Assembly (NCBI RefSeq): GCF_021532625.1
Contig: NZ_JAKGAR010000004.1
Span: forward strand, 124,001-188,000
Direction of reading: 5' to 3'
From: Octadecabacter algicola
GTDB lineage: Bacteria > Pseudomonadota > Alphaproteobacteria > Rhodobacterales > Rhodobacteraceae
DNA length: 64,000 bases
Part shown: positions 21,171 through 30,586 of the stretch, one piece after another
Layout: each line of letters starts with the position of its first letter
Position numbering within the stretch: the stretch's first letter is position 1
Made by a program: the position numbers and the translations under genes
Notes under the pieces: model-generated
The model's database searches: none
What the model saw: the letters and a program-made list of their open reading frames with translations, nothing else
Told to the model about the DNA's origin: nothing

Positions 21171-21710
21171 TTAACCCAGCGCACGCACGCGATTAACCAA
21201 CCAGTCCATATCAGGGTCGCTGATCCCCATCTTCACCAAATGCTCTGCGGTGTTGAACAGATATTCAGGGTTCGGGCCACGCCCGCCGACTGACCGCGCG
21301 ATCATCTGCGCTTGGCGTTCAAGGTCGAACTGACAGTATTGTTCGTGGTCACGGTTGATCACATAGGCCAGCGCGTCCACGTCGCGCCCGTCTTGCAGCG
21401 CCAATGGCAAATGGCGTTCAACATAGGCGCTTGAAATTAGCTCGCGTTCTCGCAGGTCTGCCAAAACACGATCTTCATCATGCTCGGCGACACGAAACGC
21501 AACACCCGTGCAGGTCGCGTCGCCTTCATCCAGCGCCAACACCAATCCGGGGTCTTCAACTGTGCCACGGTGGTGAATCGACAGCATACAAAAGCTGCGG
21601 TGATAACCTGACAGCGTTGCTGTCACGGCTTCGACTGGTTCAAAACCGGGATTCCACAGCAAAGATCCGTACCCAAACACCCACATTGTCATAAGCCATG
21701 GCCCTTTCAT
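21171..21710 (-). CDS. ChaC-like gamma-glutamylcyclotransferase
   Basis: 179 residues from the ATG at 21710, chosen for the AGAGGAG ribosome site. The hallmark WVFGYGSLLWNPGF substrate loop and the RERELISSAYVERHLPL region, which holds the catalytic Glu, identify the ChaC branch, which releases 5-oxoproline from glutathione. The C-terminal GRGPNPEYLFNTAEHL segment is also typical. It lies 31 bp after the MotA-like start on the same strand and is divergent from the DUF2125 gene over only 47 bp. Confidence 0.92.
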   Translation of the reverse strand: MKGPWLMTMWVFGYGSLLWNPGFEPVEAVTATLSGYHRSFCMLSIHHRGTVEDPGLVLALDEGDATCTGVAFRVAEHDEDRVLADLRERELISSAYVERHLPLALQDGRDVDALAYVINRDHEQYCQFDLERQAQMIARSVGGRGPNPEYLFNTAEHLVKMGISDPDMDWLVNRVRALG

Positions 21711-21757
21711 TGCGGCTCCTCTAAACACCAAACAACTGGCTCGTGAAAGGCCCAAAG

Positions 21758-22753
21758 ATGCGTAAACTGATCGTCGCTGTCGTTGTTCTCGCCCTACTTT
21801 ATGGCGGATATTGGTTCGTCGGCAAATCGCAAATCCAATCGCGATTGGCAGAGGCCCTTGTTGAAATCGATGCTGGTCCGATGGACATTGATTATTCCGC
21901 CCTCAAGACGCGCGGCTTTCCGTCTCGTTTTGACACGACGCTGACAGACCTTGTTATTGATAGCCCCGATGCGGCTGTGCGGTGGGAAACGTCGATCTTT
22001 CAACTTTTGGCTTTGTCCTATCAGCCCAACAACGTGCGCGCCTACTTTCCCCAAGAACAGGTATTCATCATTGATGGTGAGCGGCTGACACTGTTTACAG
22101 ATGAAATGGTCGCTCGTGGTCAGGTCAGTGCCAATGCATCCCTATCGTTTGAACAGGCTGAGCTAGAACTGCTCAATCCGCGCCTACAATCCGAGGAGGG
22201 TGCGGAACTAACCCTTGCGCGTCTCTTTGCGGCTATGCGCCTGACTCCAGAAACGACCCAGACCTATGACGCCTACATAGAGGCCCGTGCGATCGTTCTA
22301 CCCGACGCCTTGCGGCAACTGCTCGATCCTGAGAACGCACAACCTGCAGTCATTGAAAGCCTGCGCCTTGATGGCGACGTTGTGCTGTCCGCGCCCCTTC
22401 AGCTTAACGGAGCCAGCGAAACACCACCGCGAATTGACATGCTGAGCATCCATGAATTTGCGTTTGAGTGGGGCGAGATGTCTTTGTCCGCGATTGGTGA
22501 CGTTGTCCCTGATCAGGCAGGGCTTCTGAACGGTTCGATCACGCTATCGGCGCGCAACTGGCAAACCGTCCTAGACCTCGCAGTGATCGCTGGGGCGATC
22601 CCAGACGAGCAACGTCTATTCTACGTGGGCATAATCGACAGTTTGGATGAGACGCCCCATATTACCGATACGTTGACGACCACACTGATGATCACCGACG
22701 GCCAAATGTCACTGGGGCCGCTTCCGCTGGGTCCCGCTCCGCGTCTTCGTTAA
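21758..22753 (+). CDS. DUF2125 domain protein, membrane anchored
   Basis: 331 residues starting MRKLIVAVVVLALLYGGYWF, one N-terminal membrane anchor or uncleaved signal. The rest is an exported beta-rich domain of the alphaproteobacterial DUF2125 family (typical KTRGFPSRFDTTLTDLVI segment). Function unknown. Five codons upstream a GTG also opens the frame, but the ATG at 21758 is preferred. The gene overlaps the convergent extensin-like gene by four bases, so the two 3' ends interfere directly. Confidence 0.85.
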   Translation: MRKLIVAVVVLALLYGGYWFVGKSQIQSRLAEALVEIDAGPMDIDYSALKTRGFPSRFDTTLTDLVIDSPDAAVRWETSIFQLLALSYQPNNVRAYFPQEQVFIIDGERLTLFTDEMVARGQVSANASLSFEQAELELLNPRLQSEEGAELTLARLFAAMRLTPETTQTYDAYIEARAIVLPDALRQLLDPENAQPAVIESLRLDGDVVLSAPLQLNGASETPPRIDMLSIHEFAFEWGEMSLSAIGDVVPDQAGLLNGSITLSARNWQTVLDLAVIAGAIPDEQRLFYVGIIDSLDETPHITDTLTTTLMITDGQMSLGPLPLGPAPRLR

Positions 22754-23355
22754 CGACAATAGCTGCCAGAGCGGTAATCTGCGGTATCAAAATGGAAATG
22801 ATCGCGGTGATGACGATCAGCTTCGGGGCCAAGGACCGTGCCAAACGGACCACAGGCCGCGCGCCACATCTGGCGTAGCTGGGCGCCATAACCAGACGTT
22901 CCCCAATCCGTAAGAACCGTCATTTCGGTCCCATCAGCCAAGCCAATCCCTGCGATATCAATCGCGTTACCAAAGCTGTGTTCTGACAGGCGCGCACCGG
23001 ATTGATTGTTACGGGTGCGACACGAATAATGCGCCACAACACGCAGCGACGACACGCCGCCGCCCGTTTCGCCGACAACTGGGCGAACACCCGTCTCGAC
23101 CCATGTTTTTAGGGCACGCGCGGTGCCACAGGTGATCGTAGCTGGCGTCGAAAGCGTAACACCAGACACAGACGTCAGCCGTACCGCGTTTTCAACACCG
23201 CACGCGCCAGAACCGTCTACGGTACCAATCCTTTCGCCAAACAGTTGCGGATCACCACAAACATTTCCCGGGCCAACTTGCGCTTCGGCCTCGGGGGCGT
23301 CGCGTGAGCAGGACGCCACAAGCGCAAGCACTAGAGAAGCCGCCAGCGCCCTCAT
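22750..23355 (-). CDS. Extensin-like C-terminal domain lipoprotein (predicted peptidoglycan hydrolase)
   Basis: 201 residues with a lipobox at LVASC. The domain is the extensin-like C family, related to D-Ala-D-Ala metallopeptidases: the zinc ligands are suggested by HSFGNAIDIAG and HRDHFHFD, with an upstream HYSCRTRNNQ segment. Several Cys may form disulfides in the envelope. Its ATG overlaps the TGA of tyrA (ATGA), so it is the last gene of the hisC-tyrA operon. This linkage of amino acid synthesis with a cell-wall enzyme is an arrangement I recall from Rhodobacteraceae. Confidence 0.87.
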   Translation of the reverse strand: MRALAASLVLALVASCSRDAPEAEAQVGPGNVCGDPQLFGERIGTVDGSGACGVENAVRLTSVSGVTLSTPATITCGTARALKTWVETGVRPVVGETGGGVSSLRVVAHYSCRTRNNQSGARLSEHSFGNAIDIAGIGLADGTEMTVLTDWGTSGYGAQLRQMWRAACGPFGTVLGPEADRHHRDHFHFDTADYRSGSYCR

Positions 23356-24269
23356 GATTTCGCCGGATAACGGCCGAAATTCGCGGCGTCTGTATCCTGC
23401 CCCGCATCAATAATTCCACGACGAACCGCGCGAGTGCGGGTGAAATAGTCGTGCAGGTGATCGCCGTCGCCTTGCCGGATCGCCCGCTGCAAAGCGAACA
23501 GTTCTTCGGTAAAGCGGCCCAGAATTTCCAGAGTCGCGTCTTTGTTGTTCAAAAACACATCGCGCCACATCGTTGGGTCGGACGCGGCGATGCGCGTGAA
23601 ATCACGAAAACCTGCCGCCGAGAAATTGACGACTTCTGTGTCCGTCACGCGGCCCAAGTCATCGGCCACACCAACCATCGTGTAAGCGATCAAGTGCGGC
23701 GTATGCGATGTCACGGCCAACACCAGATCATGGTGATCGGCTTCCATTTCATCGACCTTGGACCCCAAGGCCTCCCAGAATTTACGCAGCTTCGCTGTTT
23801 CAAACGTGTCAGCCCCATTAGGTGTCAGCAGGCACCAACGGTTATCAAACAGTTCCGCAAAGCCAGACTCAGGCCCCGATTGTTCTGTCCCCGCAAGCGG
23901 GTGTGCAGGAACAAAATGTACGCCTTCTGGAATGTGTGGGCCAATCGCGTCGATCACCGCCCGCTTTACAGAACCCACATCCGACACAACAGCGCCTGAC
24001 TTAAGGTGTGGTGCGATCTGCGCAGCGACGCTATCCATAGCGCCCACTGGCACGCATAGGATGACCAAATCAGCGCCTTCAACGGCCTCAATCGCGCTGT
24101 CGCATATGCGATCACACAACCCTATTCTACGGGCGGTAGAACGCGTTTCTTCTGAACGGGCATAGCCAACGACTTCGCCCGCCAAGTCGGCGCGCTTCAT
24201 GGCCCAGAACATCGATGACGCGATCAGGCCAAGCCCGATCAACGCAACACGGTCATACATAACAGCCAT
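23352..24269 (-). CDS. tyrA: Prephenate/arogenate dehydrogenase
   Basis: 305 residues; the oxidative decarboxylation step of tyrosine synthesis. The N-terminal Rossmann motif is VALIGLGLIASS, and the catalytic/substrate region reads FVPAHPLAGTEQSGPESG, with the conserved His. The helical dimerisation domain carries SHTPHLIAYTMV and FSAAGFRDFTRIAASDPTMWRD. No ACT domain is present, so end-product control is probably indirect. It overlaps hisC by one base and the extensin-like gene by four. Whether prephenate or arogenate is preferred cannot be told. Confidence 0.94.
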   Translation of the reverse strand: MAVMYDRVALIGLGLIASSMFWAMKRADLAGEVVGYARSEETRSTARRIGLCDRICDSAIEAVEGADLVILCVPVGAMDSVAAQIAPHLKSGAVVSDVGSVKRAVIDAIGPHIPEGVHFVPAHPLAGTEQSGPESGFAELFDNRWCLLTPNGADTFETAKLRKFWEALGSKVDEMEADHHDLVLAVTSHTPHLIAYTMVGVADDLGRVTDTEVVNFSAAGFRDFTRIAASDPTMWRDVFLNNKDATLEILGRFTEELFALQRAIRQGDGDHLHDYFTRTRAVRRGIIDAGQDTDAANFGRYPAKS

Positions 24270-25348
24270 TAGGATGCTCCTTTGAATTGCCCAATCGCGT
24301 GGACGACACGGCGGCAGGACGCCTCATCACCGACGGTGATCCGGATACAGTTTGGCAAACCGTAATTGGCAACGTAGCGCAAAAGGATGCCCTGACTGGC
24401 CAGCGCATCGTGACAGGCTTTGGCTTCATCCGCGGACGGAAACCGCACCAGAATGAAGTTCGCCGTGGACGTATCCGACGGCAACCCCATTTCGGCCAGT
24501 GCCCCAGCCATCCATTCACGCTGCTTGGCATTCTCCGCGCGGCACTTTTCGGTGTGGGCGGTATCACGCACAGCAGCTTCTGCCGCGACCAAACCTACCG
24601 AAGAGACATTGAATGGCCCACGAATGCGGTTCAAGACATCAAGAATCGGCTTTGGCGCATAACCGTAGCCAACCCGCAGGCCGCCCAACCCGTAAATCTT
24701 CGAAAACGTACGTGTCATCACAACATTGTCGCGGCTTTCAACCAGCTGTTTTCCGGCGTCATAACCCTCAACATATTCTGCATAGGCCCCATCTAGCACC
24801 AGAATAGCTTGTTCAGGCAGACCTTCGGCCAACCGTGTGGCATCTGCTTCACCGATCATCGTACCTGTCGGGTTTGCTGGATTGGCAATGAAGACCAGCT
24901 TGGTCTTCTTCGTGCAGGCGGCCAGAATAGCATCGACATCCACGACCCGTTCTCGTTCAGCTACTTCAACAGGGGTTGCGCCGACGGCCAAGGCTCCGAT
25001 GCGATACATCGCAAACCCGTGCTCTGTGTATATTACCTCATCGCCCTGCCCGGCATAGGCCTGACATAGGAATGCGATGATTTCGTCGGACCCAGCGCCA
25101 CAAATGATGCGCTCTGGGTCCAGGCCCCAAACGTCACCGATCGCTTCGCGTAAGGATGCGTGATCAGACGAAGGATATCTATTCAACGTATGCGACGCGC
25201 GCACCACGGCTTCTTTGGCGGCATCAGAAGACCCCAAGGGGTTCTCGTTTGAGGACAGTTTCAACACATTGCTGAGCCCGTCCACATGGCTTTTGCCGCC
25301 GACATAAAGGTCAATTTCCATAATGCCAGGCTGTGGTGTGATCGCCAT
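24269..25348 (-). CDS. hisC: Histidinol-phosphate aminotransferase
   Basis: 359 residues from the ATG at 25348, with an AAGGAAAG site. A fold-type I PLP aminotransferase: LSSNENPLG near residue 32, NPANPTGT at about 156-163, and the Schiff-base Lys217 in [18 protein letters not shown]. In many alphaproteobacteria without a separate tyrB, this enzyme also transaminates prephenate, which fits its fusion into one operon with tyrA. A strong hairpin with a U tract ends only 25 bp upstream of the start, so expression depends on readthrough of it or on a promoter squeezed next to it. Confidence 0.93.
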   Translation of the reverse strand: MAITPQPGIMEIDLYVGGKSHVDGLSNVLKLSSNENPLGSSDAAKEAVVRASHTLNRYPSSDHASLREAIGDVWGLDPERIICGAGSDEIIAFLCQAYAGQGDEVIYTEHGFAMYRIGALAVGATPVEVAERERVVDVDAILAACTKKTKLVFIANPANPTGTMIGEADATRLAEGLPEQAILVLDGAYAEYVEGYDAGKQLVESRDNVVMTRTFSKIYGLGGLRVGYGYAPKPILDVLNRIRGPFNVSSVGLVAAEAAVRDTAHTEKCRAENAKQREWMAGALAEMGLPSDTSTANFILVRFPSADEAKACHDALASQGILLRYVANYGLPNCIRITVGDEASCRRVVHAIGQFKGAS

Positions 25349-25372
25349 GATCTTTCCTTCGGATCGTAAAAC

Positions 25373-25406
25373 AAAAAAGGCCCGCCACACAGAAGGTGGC
25401 AGGCCC
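25373..25406 (-). terminator. Terminator after rpsD, directly before hisC
   Basis: Minus strand: GGCCTGCCAC, loop CTTCTGT, GTGGCGGGCC, then TTTTTTGTTTT. The stem has a single T/G mismatch position. It sits between the rpsD stop (25441) and the hisC ribosome site. Confidence 0.85.
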
Positions 25407-25440
25407 TATCTTTAACGGCGCGCGTGCGCCCTGCCCAGAC

Positions 25441-26061
25441 TTAGTTCTGAGCGTAATATTCGATGACGAGGTTTGGTTCCATCATGACCGGATACGGCAC
25501 GTCACCCAGACCAGGAGTGCGCACGAATGTCGCTGTCATTTTGTTGTGGTCAACGTCCATGTAGTCAGGAACGTCACGCTCAGTCAGTGCAACAGCGTCG
25601 ATCACTGCAACGTTCTGCTTGGAACGGTCACGGATCTCGATAACGTCGCCTTCTTTAACGCGGTAAGATGGGATGTTTACCTTCTTGCCGTTCACTTTGA
25701 CGTGGCCGTGGTTCACGAACTGACGCGCTGCGAAAACAGTTGGAACGAACTTGGCGCGGTACACAACAGCGTCCAAACGACGCTCAAGCAAACCAATCAA
25801 GTTTTCACCTGTATCGCCTTTTACACGTTCAGCTTCTGTAAAGATGCGGCGGAACTGTTTCTCTGTCAGGTCGCCGTAGTAGCCTTTCAGCTTCTGCTTG
25901 GCGCGCAGCTGCATACCGAAGTCGGACAATTTGCCCTTACGGCGCTGACCGTGCTGGCCTGGGCCATATTCACGACGGTTAACAGGGGATTTCGGACGAC
26001 CCCAGATGTTTTCACCCATCCGGCGGTCAATTTTGTACTTGGCAGCGGTACGTTTAGTCAT
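25441..26061 (-). CDS. rpsD: 30S ribosomal protein S4
   Basis: 206 residues from the ATG at 26061 ([21 protein letters not shown]); the upstream 10 codons of open frame are not conserved. The N-terminal [21 protein letters not shown] region and the S4 RNA-binding domain ([25 protein letters not shown]) are standard. It stands alone, as in other alphaproteobacteria, outside the alpha operon, followed by its own terminator. Confidence 0.98.
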   Translation of the reverse strand: MTKRTAAKYKIDRRMGENIWGRPKSPVNRREYGPGQHGQRRKGKLSDFGMQLRAKQKLKGYYGDLTEKQFRRIFTEAERVKGDTGENLIGLLERRLDAVVYRAKFVPTVFAARQFVNHGHVKVNGKKVNIPSYRVKEGDVIEIRDRSKQNVAVIDAVALTERDVPDYMDVDHNKMTATFVRTPGLGDVPYPVMMEPNLVIEYYAQN

Positions 26062-26198
26062 ACGCTGATCTCCTTCGATTAGAGCGCCCAAAGCGGGCTA
26101 TGAAGGGCGTTGTCCTCTGGCCGAAGCCCGACAGGCACTCCCTTGCGGGAACCACCAACACCAATGAACGGCCCCTCTACGCGCGAGCCAATCATGAG

Positions 26199-26912
26199 TC
26201 AACGCAAATCTGACGTGCTCCGAAAGACCAAGTTGCTGGGCGATCGCAATGCGAACCGCAGTGTCAGTGCCGTGACAGTCAAAGCAACAATAACCCAGAG
26301 CACACCTACAATCTTTTCCGTCAGGCCGAGCTGATAGGCAATTGCCTGAGCATCCGTAGCCATCAAGGAGGTGCGGTTGCCCGTGAAAATCGTATCAACG
26401 GCGATGTCCCATGGAACGTAAAGCATGCTGACCAGCCCAATAAGCCGCAAAAACAGATCAGATATCTGACGGGGTAGTTTCCAGCCCATCGCGATTAAGG
26501 CAACGGCTGTTACGGTCATGAAGGCAATCGCAAACCATTCGCGAACGAATAGGACGGTTGTTAGCAGAATAATCAGCCCAAGCCCTATCGTCACGTATCT
26601 ATCCAATCGGGTATGCACCCCCATCAGGAATAAGCACACACCGATGAAGAGTGATCCAAGATATCCAGCCATTGCTGTCCAAATATAGCTTCCGCCTCGA
26701 AACGAGACCTGACCACCCTCGCGCCGGTTTATAGTCAGCTCCAGAACCTCCCCGCCCGTCAGAAGAGCTATGCCAGCATGGGATAACTCGTGAAAAAGCA
26801 CGATCATTACCCGCAAGGGCCAAACGTAGTCCGTGTCCCAAAGTGCAAAGAGAAGTGCCGCCAAAACCAGCAATTGCCAGTGGCCTTTCACAAAGCTGGC
26901 GAGCGGCCGCAT
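26199..26912 (-). CDS. M50B-type membrane metalloprotease-like protein
   Basis: 237 residues, about six membrane spans. The second span carries VLFHELSHAGIALLTGGEV, an HExxH zinc motif in the membrane context typical of the Peptidase_M50B family (relatives of site-2 proteases). AGYLGSLFIG follows, as in that family. Downstream is a stretch of spans ending in a basic tail. It starts 3 bp after the stop of the Hint-domain gene and so is translated with it. Activity is likely but untested; some M50B-like proteins may lack protease function. Confidence 0.83.
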   Translation of the reverse strand: MRPLASFVKGHWQLLVLAALLFALWDTDYVWPLRVMIVLFHELSHAGIALLTGGEVLELTINRREGGQVSFRGGSYIWTAMAGYLGSLFIGVCLFLMGVHTRLDRYVTIGLGLIILLTTVLFVREWFAIAFMTVTAVALIAMGWKLPRQISDLFLRLIGLVSMLYVPWDIAVDTIFTGNRTSLMATDAQAIAYQLGLTEKIVGVLWVIVALTVTALTLRFALRSPSNLVFRSTSDLR

Positions 26913-26915
26913 CGC

Positions 26916-27980
26916 TTAAGCAGCGTCGTGGCGTAGAATAGCTGCTTCAGATGCCGAAACCACACGGCGCGCATAGGCACCGTAAGCGTTGACGTCTGCA
27001 GCGATCTCGGGCACCTGCGCGAATAGGCGTGCGCGATCGTGCTCATCAAGTGTCTCAAGGCCTGCGCTGGCGGGGTGGAAGCTTTCGCTTTCGACACCAT
27101 TGGCAAACATTACTTCATGGCTCGGCAAAAGCATGTGGATGTAGTCGACCTGACGCAACGAACGGTCAACATAGATCGATTGATCATTCACCAGATCACG
27201 TGCTGCCACCAGAACTTCGTCCGTATTGAACAAGGCCCGCGCCCGCGCGCCTTTGACCATGACACGATGATCGGGACTGACAAGCAGGCCGGCATCCGGC
27301 ACATCGTTATCCAATGATCCCGCCCGCAAACGGATCGGGCACAGATGCGGCATCGCATAGAGCCGCGCACCAGTGACGCGTCGCGCGCCCGTCCACAACA
27401 CTTCTTGGCAACCGTTGTCTTTTGTCTGAACGCGCGCACCTTCGTTGATATCTTCGACCCGCATCAACCCGTTTTCAGTTTGGATCATGGTGCCGGGCGT
27501 AAAGCAGATCACACCACCGGCTGGGTCATCGTTCTGGTCACGGGATTTCAGATCGACCGTGTGATTTACGATCCAAAGGTCTGCGGTGCGCGGCGGAATT
27601 TCACCGATGAACATACACAAACGTGCCGATGGTACAGCACCTTCGATTAACGTTATTGTCCACGTCTCGTGTCCGTCTGTGACGGTGAAACTCTGTTCGA
27701 AATGGGGAGCATCAACCTGAACCAGATCAAGCCGTGATGTGTTGACTTCAACTGCCCGTAGCAATCGGCGTACGGACATTGCAGCCCGCGCTCGAATGTC
27801 GGCTTCGCCCGCAGCGTCGCCCAATGGTAGAATGTCTGCGGGTCCATCCACCCGCACCGCTTCGCCTGTCCACGACCACGCTGTCCCGACCCGCAAGTTT
27901 TCAAGCGGTGCCGACCAGAACCCATCGAGTTCCGTTTGTGACCAGGAAATGACGAACGTGCCCTTAAAGCCCGTTTTCAT
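26916..27980 (-). CDS. Hint (hedgehog/intein) domain protein
   Basis: 354 residues. The N-terminal 155 residues are a beta-rich region with no recognised family. The Hint_2 domain begins at Cys159 (VICFTPGTMIQTENGLMRVEDI), the nucleophile position for self-cleavage, and contains the B-block-like histidine His238 in SPDHRVMVKG. The C-terminus has SHEVMFANGVESESFHP, typical of the Rhodobacteraceae Hint_2 group that is often attached to RTX proteins. No RTX repeats or signal peptide are present here. It is coupled to the M50B-type gene. Possible roles are autoproteolytic maturation or ester-linked modification of the N-terminal part. Confidence 0.88.
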   Translation of the reverse strand: MKTGFKGTFVISWSQTELDGFWSAPLENLRVGTAWSWTGEAVRVDGPADILPLGDAAGEADIRARAAMSVRRLLRAVEVNTSRLDLVQVDAPHFEQSFTVTDGHETWTITLIEGAVPSARLCMFIGEIPPRTADLWIVNHTVDLKSRDQNDDPAGGVICFTPGTMIQTENGLMRVEDINEGARVQTKDNGCQEVLWTGARRVTGARLYAMPHLCPIRLRAGSLDNDVPDAGLLVSPDHRVMVKGARARALFNTDEVLVAARDLVNDQSIYVDRSLRQVDYIHMLLPSHEVMFANGVESESFHPASAGLETLDEHDRARLFAQVPEIAADVNAYGAYARRVVSASEAAILRHDAA

Positions 27981-28094
27981 GCCCGTTACTGCCTCTGTCT
28001 TGCCCCGCCTCTGCGTGCAGGGTTCTGAAGCAGACGTTAACAGAGGTGATTCAAACCGATCAAGTGACTTTAAGGAAAGCCGTTAACTTTTTGT

Positions 28095-29018
28095 TTAAAA
28101 GTTGAAATTGAGTTTCAGTGACCCGATGAATTGGCCCTCAGGTTGGCCAACATACTCTTCGCTAAGATACGTTACGCCATAAAAATAAGAGACGTTCGGC
28201 CCAAGACGCCAATGCATCCCTGCCCGTGCGCGAAAACGTTCATCTTCTGCAACAGTACCGAAATTTGCTGGGAAATAAGCGCTGTCACCGACAACGGCAT
28301 AATCTGCACCAAGTACAAATCCGTTTCCGGCGACACCCTCTTCGATCCCGCTATAAAGCTGACCAGACGCACTGTCACGGATCCAAAGGTCGTTGTGCAG
28401 GACCTCACCAATCAGCACATCAGCGCCCACTCGCACGAAGTCTTCGACGCCGTATTGAGTTTCGATGAACGGTCGCAACTGTGTCCGTTGTCCGATTACG
28501 ATCGGATAAGACACATCCATTAAAGCGGTCGGATAGACGGCGTTCGCCACCTGATTGGATTCAACTGAACTAGAAATATTGGGTGCGCTTACAATGTCGT
28601 GGAACCAGTCTTGCATGTCGGCCATTCCGGTTTGCGGCCCGACCGCAACTAGATCGACACCTGCTGTGATATCCAGGCCACCGCGCGCGAAATGCGTATG
28701 TAGACCAGCCGACAGCGCGCCGACATATGCACGATCGTTGGACCCGGAACCGTTCAACGCAGACGGTGCGATGAGCTCCGAGCGCAGGCGATACTCGAGG
28801 ATTGCCCCTGGTGTCGTTGGCAGGCTCCCGTCGTAGTCGTAACCGCGAACCAAGGAGTAAGAATACGACCCTGTCCGCCAGCGGTCCTCGTTGTCGCCAA
28901 AGAAATCATTGGTAAGAAGACGCCCGAAACCAAGTGTTTCGCGGTCCTGCGCGCTCGCTGGTGCGACACCTAAAAGCCCAGCACAAAGCCCGGCGCAAAT
29001 AACTGACAATAGACGCAT
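28095..29018 (-). CDS. LpxR-like outer membrane lipid A deacylase family protein
   Basis: 307 residues with a signal peptide ending APASAQ. The mature start (LTNDFFGDNEDRWRTGSYSY) matches the LpxR/DUF2219 motif in which Asn, Asp and the Thr-Gly-Ser/Tyr stretch line the Ca2+-dependent active site. The rest alternates beta strands and ends in an aromatic residue (LKLNFNF), as expected for an outer membrane barrel. LpxR removes the 3'-O-acyl groups of lipid A; whether this copy does so is an inference from the motif. It is about 140 bp after the AGE-family gene on the same strand. Confidence 0.85.
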   Translation of the reverse strand: MRLLSVICAGLCAGLLGVAPASAQDRETLGFGRLLTNDFFGDNEDRWRTGSYSYSLVRGYDYDGSLPTTPGAILEYRLRSELIAPSALNGSGSNDRAYVGALSAGLHTHFARGGLDITAGVDLVAVGPQTGMADMQDWFHDIVSAPNISSSVESNQVANAVYPTALMDVSYPIVIGQRTQLRPFIETQYGVEDFVRVGADVLIGEVLHNDLWIRDSASGQLYSGIEEGVAGNGFVLGADYAVVGDSAYFPANFGTVAEDERFRARAGMHWRLGPNVSYFYGVTYLSEEYVGQPEGQFIGSLKLNFNF

Positions 29019-29161
29019 CTAGTTCCCCAACTTATGTGTTCTGCGTGACGGTACTGCTAACCTATAGGCACAGCATCATCATCTGGCGACCCGCATAGGC
29101 GACGAATTCGGCAAGAGTGTGGCTAATCGGGCCCGCCCTGACCACGTCAAACGCATCAGCC

Positions 29162-30325
29162 TTATGCTTTTGGGATATCCGCCCAAAGACCAGCCCGCGC
29201 ACCTTCGCTCATGGCGATGACAAGGTGATACATAAGTCGAGTTAGCCCTTCATCCCAAAGGACAGTACCGTCCGCGTCAAGCTGATTAACGAAATACGTA
29301 TAGCCAGCAAACCAACGTTCAAACATCAAACACATCAGGCGCTGCGCTCTTTCGCCTGCGGTTGTGTCTCCCGCTACATGACGGATCGCCAAGATCTTGA
29401 TGGCCTCGGTCTGGGGCCACATGAGGAACGTGTTTTCAACGACATCCCCGGCAGAGGACACAGCATCATAGACCGCGCCATCAAACAGCCCTTCTGTAGC
29501 AAAACCATAGACATCTGCGAACTTGACCAAACGGCCAGCTGGATCGATTGGGGTCGATGTCTTGGCCAGCTCCGCCTCTTCCAACAAAAGCCAAGCCCAT
29601 TCGCATTGATGCCCAACTTCGCGCCGTTGGCCATCACCACCGGCCAAGGGCTGCAAATCAGGGGTCAAGAACTCGGCTATACTGCCGCTGTTCTCATCCA
29701 TAAAATACTGCAGTCCAACGGCCCGCAAACTCGCCGCCCGTTCAAGCCAAATGAGGTCTTGCGTCATGCGAAATCCTTGTAAACAGGCTTCGTACAAATG
29801 CATGTGCGGGTTTTGCGCAGGTCCAGTATCCGCACCACTATCGTCATTTCGCAACAACCCTGTATCAGGGTCCGTCAGGTGGGATTGCAAGGCGTCCCAA
29901 CATTCATCAATCAGGGTGCTCACTTCGGCAGACGGTGAGATTTTGTTCCAAGTTACAAACCCAAGGATAACAAAAGTCTGATCATAACTGCGGGCTACGT
30001 CATCTTCTTCGCGCCCGGAAACGGTCCCGTCTCGCGTCGCTTTGCATCGATAAAGCCCCTTTGTCTTTTGGAACTTCTTAACAAACTCCGCCTGCTTTCG
30101 AGCCGCTTCAACGTGCGCGGGATTACCGGACGCCAGTGCAATATGCGCAATCGTGAATAACGTCCTGGCTTGCGCCAAAAGCGTCTTGCCAGATGTCAGG
30201 TCAGGGTTGCCGTCCACATCAAGGGCATCAAAAACGCCATTCTCGCCGTCCTGAACACGCGCAAGCCAATCCGACAAGAACGGGCCCCAAAACCATTGTG
30301 ACAACTCTTGCGCATTTCTTGTCAT
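29162..30325 (-). CDS. AGE-family sugar epimerase/isomerase
   Basis: About 387 residues from the ATG at 30325 with AAGAG upstream; an ATG at 30346 and an open frame to 30391 are alternatives. The alpha/alpha-barrel family of N-acylglucosamine 2-epimerase, mannose isomerase and sulfoquinovose isomerase is identified by GHQCEWAWLLLE, which holds a catalytic His, by FLMWPQTEAIK, and by the early ARTLFTIAHIAL helix. The internal hydrophobic-polar helical repeats are regular. The substrate is likely a mannose/fructose-type or glucosamine-type sugar; the sequence does not settle it. No sugar genes lie next to it, so the context gives no help. Confidence 0.88.
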   Translation of the reverse strand: MTRNAQELSQWFWGPFLSDWLARVQDGENGVFDALDVDGNPDLTSGKTLLAQARTLFTIAHIALASGNPAHVEAARKQAEFVKKFQKTKGLYRCKATRDGTVSGREEDDVARSYDQTFVILGFVTWNKISPSAEVSTLIDECWDALQSHLTDPDTGLLRNDDSGADTGPAQNPHMHLYEACLQGFRMTQDLIWLERAASLRAVGLQYFMDENSGSIAEFLTPDLQPLAGGDGQRREVGHQCEWAWLLLEEAELAKTSTPIDPAGRLVKFADVYGFATEGLFDGAVYDAVSSAGDVVENTFLMWPQTEAIKILAIRHVAGDTTAGERAQRLMCLMFERWFAGYTYFVNQLDADGTVLWDEGLTRLMYHLVIAMSEGARAGLWADIPKA

Positions 30326-30586
30326 AATAATCTCTTCATTGGGCATCAAAGCTGCCAAAGCGCTCCGAGGTAAGATGTGTCTGCTGGGCAACCCAAATAC
30401 CTTTGGCGTCGCGAAATTCGGCCATTGATTTTATTGAATAATCAAGAAAGAGAAGTACAGCATACCCTTCCCTTTAACCACCATCTATTTTCGCGTTTGT
30501 CACACCAAACCAATTCGACCCGTTTTCCGCACTAGGCACCACATCAGGGTCTTGTGTGGAAAATCGGCTACATGCCGCACAAGGCC

